The notes under the pieces were generated by a model, which ran no database searches, was not told the origin of the DNA, and saw only the letters and a program-made list of their open reading frames with translations. A stretch of DNA of 36,944 bases from Saprospiraceae bacterium (lineage in GTDB: Bacteria > Bacteroidota > Bacteroidia > Chitinophagales > Saprospiraceae), in assembly GCA_020852155.1 (NCBI GenBank), contig JADZBJ010000287.1, forward strand, positions 1 through 36,944, in the 5' to 3' direction. Positions 8,047 to 15,543 of this stretch are shown here, in pieces (positions within the stretch are counted from its first letter, which is position 1; every line of letters begins with the position of its first letter). A program made the position numbers and the translations under genes.

Positions 8047-8081
8047 CCAAAATACACAGGGTCAGCGAATTGCAGCAAAAA
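8047..8081 (-). promoter_or_regulatory. Candidate sigma-A-type promoter of nupC-tgt
   Basis: On the minus strand TTTTTG (8081-8076) is followed after about 19 bp by TGTATTTTG, close to the Bacteroidota -33 TTTG / -7 TAnnTTTG pattern. The predicted start would lie about 45 bp before the nupC ATG. The -7 box has one spacer base fewer than the consensus. Confidence 0.35.
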
Positions 8082-8094
8082 TGATGATTGTTAA

Positions 8095-8370
8095 GTTGAA
8101 AGTTGAAGTGGTTGAAGGAGTTGAAAGTTGAATGTGGTTGAAGGAGTTGAAGGTTGTTGAAGTAGTTGAAGTGGTTGAAGTGGTTGAAGGTTATCATTCT
8201 CAAAAAGGGTGTCATCCTGAGCGTCAGCGAAGGATCTGCTCCCCACGAAGGGGTATGTTTCACATCTGTTTGGCCAGATCCTTCACTGCGTTCAGGATGA
8301 CAATCTTTTTGAGCAGGCAAATACCCGCTTTTCAACCTTCAACCATTTCAACCTTCAACAATTTCCAACC
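8095..8370. repeat. GTTGAA foldback array enclosing the 92-bp element
   Basis: Positions 8095-8190 are a run of GTTGAA units at 6-12 bp spacing (for example GTTGAAGTG repeats). Positions 8331-8370 carry the complementary TTCAACC units. The two low-complexity tracts form inverted arms around copy 1 of the 92-bp element at 8210-8302. No gene is seen here. Confidence 0.75.
8210..8302 (+). repeat. 92-bp REP/MITE-like element, copy 1
   Basis: The element has imperfect terminal inverted repeats: TGTCATCCTGA then AAGGATCTG on the left, CAGATCCTTCACTG and TCAGGATGACA on the right. The interior (CCCACGAAG... CTGTTTGGCC) aligns with the reverse complement of 15310-15401, so the two copies are related along their whole length and inserted in opposite orientations. 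GTCATCCTGA..GAAGGATCT is a motif I have met in intergenic repeats of this phylum. Confidence 0.75.
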
Positions 8371-8377
8371 AAAAAAG

Positions 8378-8420
8378 AAAAGGCCCCTCATCTGATACAG
8401 TATCAGACAAGGGGCCTTTT
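8378..8420 (-). terminator. Intrinsic terminator of the S74 protein gene, with a palindromic loop
   Basis: AAAAGGCCCCT (8378-8388) pairs perfectly with AGGGGCCTTTT (8410-8420). The loop contains a second perfect palindrome, CTGATAC-A-GTATCAG (8392-8406). On the minus strand the stem is followed by a broken U-run, so it terminates the gene ending at 8520; the T-run on the plus side may make it bidirectional. Confidence 0.85.
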
Positions 8421-8447
8421 GATGCACTCAGATTATCAGGCTGACCC

Positions 8448-8520
8448 GCGTAAATCCGCGTTTCATCTGCGTAAATCCGTGTTTTACAAAATCTGCGTAA
8501 ATCCGCGTTTCATCCGTGTT
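8448..8520. repeat. Direct repeats of GCGTAAATCCGCGTTTCATC
   Basis: Three copies of GCGTAAATCCGYGTTT begin at 8448, 8469 and 8495, the second with an insertion before the third. They lie between the stop codon of the S74 gene and its terminator, so they would be in the 3' untranslated region. Confidence 0.75.
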
Positions 8521-11500
8521 TATTTCTGCTTTTCCAGTTCGGAGAGGCGTTTTTCGAAATCCTGCATTTTTTTCAGCAAAGCATCTTTTTCTGCTTTTAA
8601 AGTCTGGATTTCCGACTGTTGTTCCTGAATGGCTTTTACCGCCAGCACACCGAAACCGGCATAATTCAGCGACAGATAATTTTCATTTTTATCACGATCA
8701 AAACGCTGACCAACCAATTCCGGGAACAGCGTTTTTACCTCCTGTGCCAGGAAACCCATCGTAGCTGGCGCATCTTCATTTTCAGAAGTGTAGCGATAAG
8801 TGACCGGATGCAGTTTCATGATTTTTTCCATCAATTGCGCAGGCAAGTCCATGATGTCTTTTTTCAGGCGCTGGTCAGAAATCTGTGTGTAAGCGCCCGT
8901 GGTGGAAAACGAACCTGCCGGATTGCCATTGGCGATGAGGTTCAGGCTGCCATCAGCGTTACTTACCCACAACTCCCAGTTGTCGCCACTGCCGCGGTGT
9001 TCCATCGTAAAGCCTTTGGCATCGTGAAACAAGTGCATGCCTGGTGTTGTGGTACTTCCGCCAATACCTACGCCGCCCACGTCATTGATGGTCAGCATTT
9101 TATCAACAGTTGTATTTTTACCATACTCGATGACAAATTCACCTCCATTGTTGGTATTACGGCTTGCAACACCCCAATAGCTGCCTACACCTGCACTTTG
9201 CATTTTCATGCGAGAGACGCTGGCATCGCTTTCCAGGGTGAGTTGTGGCAAGGTACCGCCGGTTTTAATGTGCGCATCACCATTCACGTCAAGTCTGTAA
9301 GCCGGATTGGAAACATGAAGGCCAACATTGCCATTGTCTGTGACCAAAGCCGGGCCGGAGGTATTATCAATAAAGGCTGCCGGCTCTGCATTCGTGTTAT
9401 ACACTTGTAATTTTCCGGAAGTATTCAGGTCTGCACCGATGATTACATTACCATCGTTGGTGCTGGCAATGTGCGGACTATTGGCTCCGGTAGCCGTCCA
9501 GAAACTGGACGAATTAAGTAATGGCGCCAGATTGACCGAACTGTTATTGACAGACAAGCTAAGCGTAGTATTGTTGAGCGACAGCGTCTGTAATTCGTTA
9601 GTGTTGCTCAGATCGCCAGTATTATTGACTTGAAAAACAGTTGCGCCAATGTTAGTGATGCTAATACCTGCGCCAGCCTGGTAAGTACCGCCACCGCCGC
9701 CTGTGCTGACATCGTCAATGCCAGGCGCCCAGGCTGTACCATTCCATTTCAGTACCTGACCAGTAGTTGCGCCTTGTTGGGCGAGTCGCAATTTGTTAGC
9801 CGTTGTACCATTTCCGGTCAGCGTTGCGTCTGTGCTGGCTGTTTGTGTGCCCCAGTTATCACCTGCTGCTGCGCCCGGCGACCAGGAAGTACCATTCCAG
9901 CGCAGTACCTGACCTACGGTTGCGCCTTGCTGGGCCAGGTTGAGCGGATTTGAAGAAAGTCCATTACCCGTCAAAACGTTGGAGACCGAAACCACCTGCG
10001 TACCCCAGTTATCGCCGGTAGATGTCACGGTTGAAGGTTTCCAGGCAGAACCGTCCCAGCGCAATACCTGACCTGTTGTAGCGCCTTGTTGCGCAATTTT
10101 CAACGGGCTGGCATTCGTGCCTGCGCCGGACAATGTTGCATCCGGTACGACGACTTGAGTACCCCAGTTGTCGCCGCCTGTGCCGTTGCCGGTTTCGTCG
10201 TTGGCGGGCGCCCATTTAACGCCGTCCCACTTCAAAACCTGGCCATCGGCAGCGCCCTGTTGGGCAATGGTCAATGGCGTAGCGGCCGTGCCATTGCCGG
10301 ATAAAACAGTACTGGTTACGGCTGTTTGCGTACCCCAGTTGTCGCCGCCTGTGGCGGAAATGGTTGCAGGAAGCCAGGTAGAAGAAGCGGCATTCCAGCG
10401 TAAAAACTGCCCGTCGGTCGCGCCTTGTTGCGCAATTTTCAACGGGCTGGCATTCGTGCCTGCGCCGGAAAGCGTTGCATCGGGCACGACAACCTGAGTG
10501 CCCCAGTTATCGCCGCCTGTGCCGTTGCCGGTTTCGTCGTTGGCGGGTTGCCATTGTCCGCTCACATATTTGAGCACCTGACCATTGGCGGCGCCCATGT
10601 TGTTGATTTTTGGTCCGGTTACAGCGCCGTTGATGAGGTTGTTCGTACCAACAGCAGCAGGAGCAATTTCTGGATTACCGACAACGCCGGGTTTGATTTG
10701 CAGGTTGCTGAAAATTCCGGTGATGTCACCGTTGGCGTTGGTCGTGGTATTCACATCGTCGTTGCCATCGAGGTCGCCTGTATTGGAAACCGTGTAGGTT
10801 GTGCCATTCAACGATACATTAATACCGTTGCCTGCCTGAATGGTGTTACCGCCGCCTGTGCCGCCCGTTTGATCGGCCGCCGGCGCCCAGGCTGTGCCGT
10901 TGTATTTCAGCACCTGGCCCGTGGTTGCGCCCATGTCGTCCAGTTTGGCAGCAGACACTGCACCGTTGGCAATATTGAGGCTTTCCACGGCATTGTTAGC
11001 CAGTTCACTGGTTGTGATGACATCGGGTTTGATTTGCAGGTTACTGAAAACGCCACTCACATCGCCATTGGCAGTACTGGTTGTGGTCAGGTCGTCAGTG
11101 GCGTTGGTGTCGCCTGCATTGACGATGGTGAATGTCGGGTAAGTGCCGTTCACCGTGATGCCTGTACCGCCACTGATACTGACGGTTTGGCCGCCGTTAT
11201 CAGCGGCAGGCGCCCACGAAGTACCATTCCATTTCAACACCTGACCATTGGCAGCGCCCATGTCGTCCAGTTTGGCTGACGTTACGGCCTGGTCAGCCAG
11301 TTTGACCGTTGAAACCGAACCATTGGCCAGTTCGGCAGTATTCACCGAGCCATCCGCGATTTCAGCAGCGCCAACGACGCCGGGTTTGATTTCTAGCGCA
11401 TTGTAAGCGCCGGTTACATCGCCATTAAATGTTGTATTGGTGAGCAGATCGTCATTGGCATTGACGTCGCCTGTATTGGTAATGGTATAGATCGAACCAT

Positions 11501-12326
11501 TTTGCTGCACATTAATGCCCGCAGCGCCTTGAATATTCGGCAATACCGGCGACAGGAAATGTGTGCCGACATTGGTAATGCGGCCTTCAGCATTGACCGT
11601 AAAATAAGGGATTTGCGTTGCGCTGCCGTAGCTGCCCGGATTGGACAGAACGTTGGTCAGACTGATGGTGCCTGTTCCGGTAATCGGCCCGCCGGTAAGT
11701 CCTGAACCTGTATTGATCTGCGTAACGGTACCTGTAGTGGTGCCCGTATCGTCGTTGGATGGAACCCAGGCTGAGCCATTCCATTTCAATACCTGACCAG
11801 CCTGAGCGCTTTGTTGCGCCAGTCCAATCGGATTAGCAGGCGTGCCGTTGCCTTTGAGGGTCGCATCAACCGACGCAGACTGGCTACCCCAGTTGTCGCC
11901 GCCTGTACCGCCGCCATTGGCTGCGTTTTGCGCATACAACGCATAGGGAACGCTCAACAGTTCGGAAGAACCCAGTACATCAAAAACGTTCGGAGATGAT
12001 TCGAGCGATACCGTCAGGTATTTGCTGCCGCCACCCCAGTTGATGTTGGTAAAACTGCCGACTACTGCCGTACCGTTACCGATGCGCGCATTGATAATGC
12101 CAAATTCGTTGGCGGTGACGGATTGTTTTTCGGAGTAAGCGACAGGGCCATTGGGCGCGCCGCTTTTAATCGCAAAAAGCAGGGTTACATTTTGATTCGT
12201 AATCGGATTGCCATTGTTATCGCGGATGACGCTCTGATAATTGAACATCTGCGGTACAAATTGAGCGGCAATCGGCGCAATAGCGCAAAATACGAACAGC
12301 AAGAGAAGGGTCAGACGCTGTTGCAT
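8520..12326 (-). CDS. Secreted tail-fibre-like protein with C-terminal S74 (endosialidase chaperone) domain
   Basis: A 1268-residue protein. It has a signal peptide (about 1-21, cut near IAAQ) followed by FVPQMFNYQSVIRD, a start typical of large exported Bacteroidota proteins. The middle is built of about nine units with GQVLKWNGxxWxP and GDNWGTQ motifs, likely forming a fibrous beta structure. The C-terminal ~120 residues are an S74 intramolecular chaperone. ISDQRLKKDI carries Ser1150 and Lys1155, the five-residue spacing of the Ser/Lys self-cleavage dyad known from phage endosialidases, and PVTYRYTSE, GFLAQEV and a terminal coiled coil (about 1230-1268) follow. Trimerisation and self-cleavage are therefore expected by family. 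No phage genes surround it, and no T9SS tail is present. The surface role is inferred. Confidence 0.88.
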   Translation of the reverse strand: MQQRLTLLLLFVFCAIAPIAAQFVPQMFNYQSVIRDNNGNPITNQNVTLLFAIKSGAPNGPVAYSEKQSVTANEFGIINARIGNGTAVVGSFTNINWGGGSKYLTVSLESSPNVFDVLGSSELLSVPYALYAQNAANGGGTGGDNWGSQSASVDATLKGNGTPANPIGLAQQSAQAGQVLKWNGSAWVPSNDDTGTTTGTVTQINTGSGLTGGPITGTGTISLTNVLSNPGSYGSATQIPYFTVNAEGRITNVGTHFLSPVLPNIQGAAGINVQQNGSIYTITNTGDVNANDDLLTNTTFNGDVTGAYNALEIKPGVVGAAEIADGSVNTAELANGSVSTVKLADQAVTSAKLDDMGAANGQVLKWNGTSWAPAADNGGQTVSISGGTGITVNGTYPTFTIVNAGDTNATDDLTTTSTANGDVSGVFSNLQIKPDVITTSELANNAVESLNIANGAVSAAKLDDMGATTGQVLKYNGTAWAPAADQTGGTGGGNTIQAGNGINVSLNGTTYTVSNTGDLDGNDDVNTTTNANGDITGIFSNLQIKPGVVGNPEIAPAAVGTNNLINGAVTGPKINNMGAANGQVLKYVSGQWQPANDETGNGTGGDNWGTQVVVPDATLSGAGTNASPLKIAQQGATDGQFLRWNAASSTWLPATISATGGDNWGTQTAVTSTVLSGNGTAATPLTIAQQGAADGQVLKWDGVKWAPANDETGNGTGGDNWGTQVVVPDATLSGAGTNASPLKIAQQGATTGQVLRWDGSAWKPSTVTSTGDNWGTQVVSVSNVLTGNGLSSNPLNLAQQGATVGQVLRWNGTSWSPGAAAGDNWGTQTASTDATLTGNGTTANKLRLAQQGATTGQVLKWNGTAWAPGIDDVSTGGGGGTYQAGAGISITNIGATVFQVNNTGDLSNTNELQTLSLNNTTLSLSVNNSSVNLAPLLNSSSFWTATGANSPHIASTNDGNVIIGADLNTSGKLQVYNTNAEPAAFIDNTSGPALVTDNGNVGLHVSNPAYRLDVNGDAHIKTGGTLPQLTLESDASVSRMKMQSAGVGSYWGVASRNTNNGGEFVIEYGKNTTVDKMLTINDVGGVGIGGSTTTPGMHLFHDAKGFTMEHRGSGDNWELWVSNADGSLNLIANGNPAGSFSTTGAYTQISDQRLKKDIMDLPAQLMEKIMKLHPVTYRYTSENEDAPATMGFLAQEVKTLFPELVGQRFDRDKNENYLSLNYAGFGVLAVKAIQEQQSEIQTLKAEKDALLKKMQDFEKRLSELEKQK
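10081..10547 (-). repeat. Intragenic duplication in the S74 protein gene
   Basis: About 128 bp at 10081-10208 recur nearly unchanged at 10420-10547, a shift of 339 bp or exactly 113 codons. The shared protein segment includes GDNWGTQVVVPDATLSGAG. The high identity compared with neighbouring units points to a recent duplication or gene conversion. Confidence 0.8.
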
Positions 12327-12370
12327 AAATCGTAATTAGTTTTGGAATGAAATTTTAAATCGGTTCATGT

Positions 12371-12530
12371 TAGTGCCAAGGCATAATTATTTTAAATTTT
12401 AATCTAATTCTTTTTCGCCCCTACTTCCCCATTTTTTCGTCAGATAGCGCTGCTATCTTCCTCAAAAATGGCTCGTACGGACAAAAAATCCATTCGCTTA
12501 ATTCTTTAAACTAATTATGACTTGGCACTT
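12371..12530. mobile_element. MITE-like foldback element between the S74 gene and the small T9SS gene
   Basis: Terminal inverted arms AGTGCCAAGGCATAATTA (from 12372) and TAATTATGACTTGGCACT (to 12529) differ at one position, and the match continues inward through TTTAAA. Inside, CCATTTTT and AAAAATGG flank the perfect palindrome AGATAGC-GCT-GCTATCT. The 160-bp unit has no ORF. It lies in the promoter region of the S74 gene. Nested symmetry without coding capacity fits a non-autonomous transposon relic or a structured RNA; the first is preferred. Confidence 0.6.
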
Positions 12531-12551
12531 AGACTCATTTAGAGCCAAAAA

Positions 12552-13046
12552 TCACAACCTTATGATTCGAACGGTGGCAATTGCACGCGTTTTCGGGTCG
12601 GTCAATTGTAGAAAATACGCTCCGGCAGGCCAGGTGGAGCAATCAATCGGCGAACCATCGGCCTGATCCAGCCACTGGTTATCCAGCACCAGTCGCCCGG
12701 TGATGTCCATTATTCTGGCGGACAGGCCACCTGTCTGCTCAGGCGAAAAACGCACCTGAATCAGGTCGGTTGCCGGGTTAGGGAACACCTCAATATTCCA
12801 GTCGGCTAATTCTGTCTGGTGAGTCGAGACAGAAATACAGACATCAGGCTGCTGAAACCCTTGTGTGAATTTACGGCCAGCGCCGGCAATCGTCAGCGTA
12901 GCCACTTCACCAACCGTCCAGTCATGGTGTTGGCCGTTCAGGGTGGCCGAGCCGCCCGAACTGGATAGCACCTGCATGCAAATACTTTGGGAAAAGCTGC
13001 TTTGGGACAGGAAGCAGCACAGAGAAAGGAGTAATAATCGGCTCAT
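12552..13046 (-). CDS. Small secreted protein with T9SS C-terminal sorting domain
   Basis: A 164-residue protein. The frame is open further upstream, but ATG at 13046 is chosen because it begins a signal peptide (MSRLLLLSLCCFLSQSSFSQ). The mature part has SSGGSATLNGQHHDWTVGEVATLTI and KFTQGFQQP (about residues 25-70), a short module frequently found before sorting domains in Bacteroidota. The rest (about 85-164) is a type A T9SS sorting domain: VFPNPATDLIQVRF, ARIMDITGRLV, WPAGAYFLQL and a final RIIRL. The domain directs export through the T9SS and is normally cut off with anchoring of the mature protein. With so small a passenger no enzymatic role is apparent. A -7-type promoter box lies about 65 bp upstream. 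Confidence 0.85.
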   Translation of the reverse strand: MSRLLLLSLCCFLSQSSFSQSICMQVLSSSGGSATLNGQHHDWTVGEVATLTIAGAGRKFTQGFQQPDVCISVSTHQTELADWNIEVFPNPATDLIQVRFSPEQTGGLSARIMDITGRLVLDNQWLDQADGSPIDCSTWPAGAYFLQLTDPKTRAIATVRIIRL

Positions 13047-13110
13047 GGTCAAGCGCGGTAAATCGGTTAATTTAAAGTACAAAGAACTGAATAAAAAACA
13101 GATTATACCC

Positions 13111-13118
13111 CAAATATA
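13111..13118 (-). promoter_or_regulatory. Candidate -7 box for the small T9SS gene
   Basis: CAAATATA on the plus strand reads TATATTTG on the minus strand, an exact TAnnTTTG box, 65 bp upstream of the chosen start at 13046. A clear -33 TTG is not seen, which keeps confidence low. Confidence 0.35.
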
Positions 13119-13475
13119 GTGCCATTGTCGCCTGTTTGCCACTTTCTGTATGTTAATAACCTGCCCTTGAGTTATTGAAAATTGGCACTTATTCCGTTTC
13201 ATCCCCAAAAATGGTGGTTTCAGATTCATTTTGAGGCCAGGCAACGTGTTGACGGGTAAATTTGTATCAGCAAAAGCCAAAAGGATGCGCACAGGCGCTT
13301 AATCGGCTTATCCAAAATAAACAGTAAGGTAAAACCCTTAATTTTAGATTCAATCAAATAATAATTCGTTAAAACAGGTCTTTTGATATTAAAATATCTG
13401 TTAACGCATGTTACCAAAGATCGCTGCGGCGTTTATAGTTTGTCTGCTGCCGACGAGGCGTCAGACCCATTTACC
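13118..13475. other. Intergenic region with small inverted repeats, no gene seen
   Basis: AGTGCCA (13118-13124) and TGGCACT (13183-13189) are inverted, as are AATAAC and GTTATT (13155-13176). The AGTGCCA ends match the tips of the foldback element at 12371-12530, so this may be a shorter relative. From 13190 to 13475 I see AT-rich sequence and one GTCTG..CAGAC dyad (about 13442-13465) but no convincing gene. Confidence 0.4.
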
Positions 13476-13541
13476 GGAAGATTGTTTTCATTTGGTTTTT
13501 TGGGGTTTTAGCCGTTCGCTTGCAAAAGTGGACGGCTTTTC
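13476..13541 (+). ncRNA. Candidate short RNA unit with terminator, tandem copy 1
   Basis: GGAAGATTGTTTTCATTTGG and a G/T-rich stretch are followed by an 11-bp stem (13511-13536) closed with two wobble pairs and then TTTTC. The unit repeats 101 bp later. The terminator points to the plus strand although both flanking genes are on the minus strand, so a small plus-strand transcript is inferred. Confidence 0.4.
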
Positions 13542-13576
13542 TCCCGAATCATGTTCAAAGAAAACTATAAGATAAA

Positions 13577-13642
13577 GGAAGATTGTTTTCATTTGGTTTT
13601 TTAGGGTTGCCGCTCGCTTGCAAAAGCGGGCGGCTTTTTTTT
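13577..13642 (+). ncRNA. Candidate short RNA unit with terminator, tandem copy 2
   Basis: This opens with the same GGAAGATTGTTTTCATTTGG and has the stem GCCGCTCGCTT/AAGCGGGCGGC (13609-13634), then eight T residues (13635-13642). Compared with copy 1 the stem shows paired changes (T-A to C-G, G-T to G-C) that keep pairing. It is a strong plus-strand intrinsic terminator ending 6 bp before the 3' end of the oppositely directed serine-hydrolase gene. Confidence 0.45.
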
Positions 13643-13647
13643 GTCCG

Positions 13648-14928
13648 CTATTTCACCACCTCTTTCCAGTGCGTTAAATCCGGACGAAACTGCCGCGGAC
13701 GATCTACTTCGTATCGCCAGACAGCCTGCCCCAGACGCGCCAGAAAAGGCACGCCGGTTTGCTCGTAATCATACTTGTCGTCGTTGAAAACGCCATCGGC
13801 ATTACACAGGATGGTAGCCGCCAGAATGAACTCGACCTGATGCGCAAAATCCACGATATAAGCAGCGTCGGTCAGCGTGCCATAGGCTTCGCCGATTTTG
13901 TTAAAACTGCGCACTGCCCCGGACTGTCGCCCCTTGTCTTCACCGAACCATAAAAACTTGCAATAATTGTCGGGGTACTCGCTTTCCAAATATTTCGGAT
14001 GGGTACACTCGCGGGGCCAGCCGCCCATTTGGCGATGCACAAAAGCGTAATCATCGTCGGTGATTTGAAAGCGCATTTGTTCCGGCGCTTCATTCGGGAA
14101 CATGACAGCTCGTATCATTTTTTCCATATCATTCAGGGCAAACCAGTTTTTCCCGCTCATATCAAACGGCTTCCAGATCAGGCTGTCGCCCTGATAATAA
14201 CCGCGCCCTTTGGTGGTGTTGTGCTGCGGATTTGTCCAGGTCTGGCGGCTTTTAATTTCGCCTTGTTTGTACACACCATACGTCGGTTTGTAAAATGTCA
14301 TCGGACTGGTATAGCGGTTGTCGCGCTCCGGGAAACTGTATCGCTTCAGCATCCCCGTGCGGGTGAAGCCTTTTCCCGCTAATTGCTCATTAATGAAATC
14401 TATTCCCAAAAACTCGCACAGGCGGTTGGGGGCGATGTTGTCGCTCACCGCAAAGATTTGCCGAATGTCATGGGCGATATTGGGCTTTCCCGAAGGCGAA
14501 GTAGAGTCTTTTTCAAATACCTGCTGAAAAGGCCGAAGCGAGTCTATGCGATAGGGCGTTTCTTTCGTCAAAGCCGGAAAACCGCTGCGTTGTAAATACC
14601 GGATACGCTCCAGCGACAACAGGGCATAAGGCAGCTTCATCATGCTGGCCGGATAAAAATAACGGCTCGAATCAACATTGAATTCATACGACCGAAAATG
14701 TGGTCGCCCCTCTGCGTCGCGATCAATTTGGGTGTAAATAATCTGCACTTCGTACAACGCCTTATTGTCCAGCACCCGCCTCGAAACCGTGTCCAGTCGG
14801 AGTTCTTTTAAAATGTCAGCCAATGGACCCGACCCATATCGCCCGAACGATGAGCCTTTCAAGCGTGAACAGCCATTTTGTAAAAATAGAAAACTGGCAA
14901 ACGTCAGACAAATCAGGAGTTGGCGCAT
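13648..14928 (-). CDS. Serine hydrolase lipoprotein of the class A beta-lactamase-like fold
   Basis: A 426-residue protein starting at ATG 14928, chosen because MRQLLICLTFASFLFLQNGC is a lipoprotein signal (Cys20). The longer upstream frame is only a translated heptamer repeat (IIHHSSF units). The catalytic pattern of penicillin-recognising serine hydrolases is present: PASMMKLP (nucleophile Ser95, Lys98) and VSDNIAPN (SDN at 162-164). A clear KTG triad is not obvious, though YEQTGVPF near the C-terminus could occupy that place. It probably acts outside the cytoplasm. Whether it hydrolyses beta-lactams, peptidoglycan peptides or other esters is unknown; the length (class A enzymes are about 290 residues) argues against a dedicated beta-lactamase. 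Confidence 0.82.
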   Translation of the reverse strand: MRQLLICLTFASFLFLQNGCSRLKGSSFGRYGSGPLADILKELRLDTVSRRVLDNKALYEVQIIYTQIDRDAEGRPHFRSYEFNVDSSRYFYPASMMKLPYALLSLERIRYLQRSGFPALTKETPYRIDSLRPFQQVFEKDSTSPSGKPNIAHDIRQIFAVSDNIAPNRLCEFLGIDFINEQLAGKGFTRTGMLKRYSFPERDNRYTSPMTFYKPTYGVYKQGEIKSRQTWTNPQHNTTKGRGYYQGDSLIWKPFDMSGKNWFALNDMEKMIRAVMFPNEAPEQMRFQITDDDYAFVHRQMGGWPRECTHPKYLESEYPDNYCKFLWFGEDKGRQSGAVRSFNKIGEAYGTLTDAAYIVDFAHQVEFILAATILCNADGVFNDDKYDYEQTGVPFLARLGQAVWRYEVDRPRQFRPDLTHWKEVVK

Positions 14929-14933
14929 AGGGT

Positions 14934-14992
<59 letters not shown>

Positions 14993-15139
14993 ATACCAAT
15001 AAAATTGATAATCAATATATTATATGGTAGTGACAAGCAAAATTTGCCGTTGCCAAAACAGGAAAAATTGAGTCCTGAAATTTTTATTGAAAAAATTTTC
15101 AGTCACTGGCAGCGAATGGAAATACCCGTCCGTTAATAT

Positions 15140-15282
15140 CTCGTATCAAACATTGATACTCCGACAAGCAGGCCGCAAGGGTGCTCTTGGCCGGACTTCA
15201 TACGAAGAAAGCAGGTTTTAATTTTTTTAGTTGGTTTTGTTAGTTGCAAGAGGCCCGCCGTAAAGTGGGCCTCTTGTTTTTT
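15140..15282 (+). ncRNA. Candidate plus-strand small RNA with intrinsic terminator
   Basis: Four consecutive stem-loops are visible: GTATCA-aacat-TGATAC (15143-15159), GGCC.CAAG..CTTGGCC (15171-15192), CTTC-atac-GAAG (15196-15207), and a perfect 10-bp terminator stem CAAGAGGCCC/GGGCCTCTTG (15247-15276) followed by six T residues (15277-15282). Both neighbouring genes are on the minus strand, and no plus-strand ORF precedes the terminator, so the terminator most simply belongs to a small RNA. The 5' end and promoter are not defined. It does not match an RNA family I recognise. Confidence 0.45.
15247..15282 (+). terminator. Strong intrinsic terminator on the plus strand
   Basis: Perfect 10-bp stem with a 10-nt loop and a T6 tail. 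The minus-strand side has no U-run after the stem, so it does not serve the flanking minus-strand genes. Confidence 0.8.
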
Positions 15283-15309
15283 GGTGAATGCATCCCTTTC
15301 AGAAAAAAA

Positions 15310-15401
15310 TGTCATCCTGAACGAAGTGAAGGATCTGGTCAAACAGTTGTGCGTGTTTCCGCTTCGTGGGTTGCAGATCCTTCACTGCGTTCAGGATGAC
15401 A
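15310..15401 (-). repeat. 92-bp REP/MITE-like element, copy 2
   Basis: Terminal inverted repeats TGTCATCCTGAACG and TTCAGGATGACA are present with inner GAAGGATCTG/CAGATCCTTC. Its reverse complement aligns with copy 1 at 8210-8302 through the interior (CCCACGAAG, CTGTTTG.CCAGATCC). It lies between the two inverted heptamer arrays, as copy 1 lies between the inverted GTTGAA tracts. Confidence 0.75.
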
Positions 15402-15447
15402 AACCGTATTTTTTTGCAAATTATTAATTTACAATGAGTTAAAAAAT

Positions 15448-15534
<87 letters not shown>

Positions 15535-15543
15535 AACAAGCGT

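Noticed and set aside
10425..11279. Long plus-strand ORFs within the S74 gene, also near 8619-9410
   Set aside because: They lie antisense to the repetitive S74 coding sequence and show no domain; repeats keep the opposite frame open.
8520..12326. Prophage or tail-fibre locus
   Set aside because: Apart from the S74 domain no phage structural, integrase or lysis gene is nearby, and the N-terminus is a Bacteroidota secretion type.
13648..14928. Antibiotic-resistance beta-lactamase
   Set aside because: SxxK and SDN are present, but length, lipoprotein form and the unclear KTG motif make a resistance call unsupported.
15133..15342. Minus-strand ORF of 69 codons, and a similar plus-strand ORF at 8132-8395
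   Set aside because: Both run through the 92-bp element and simple repeats and look like translated repeat DNA.
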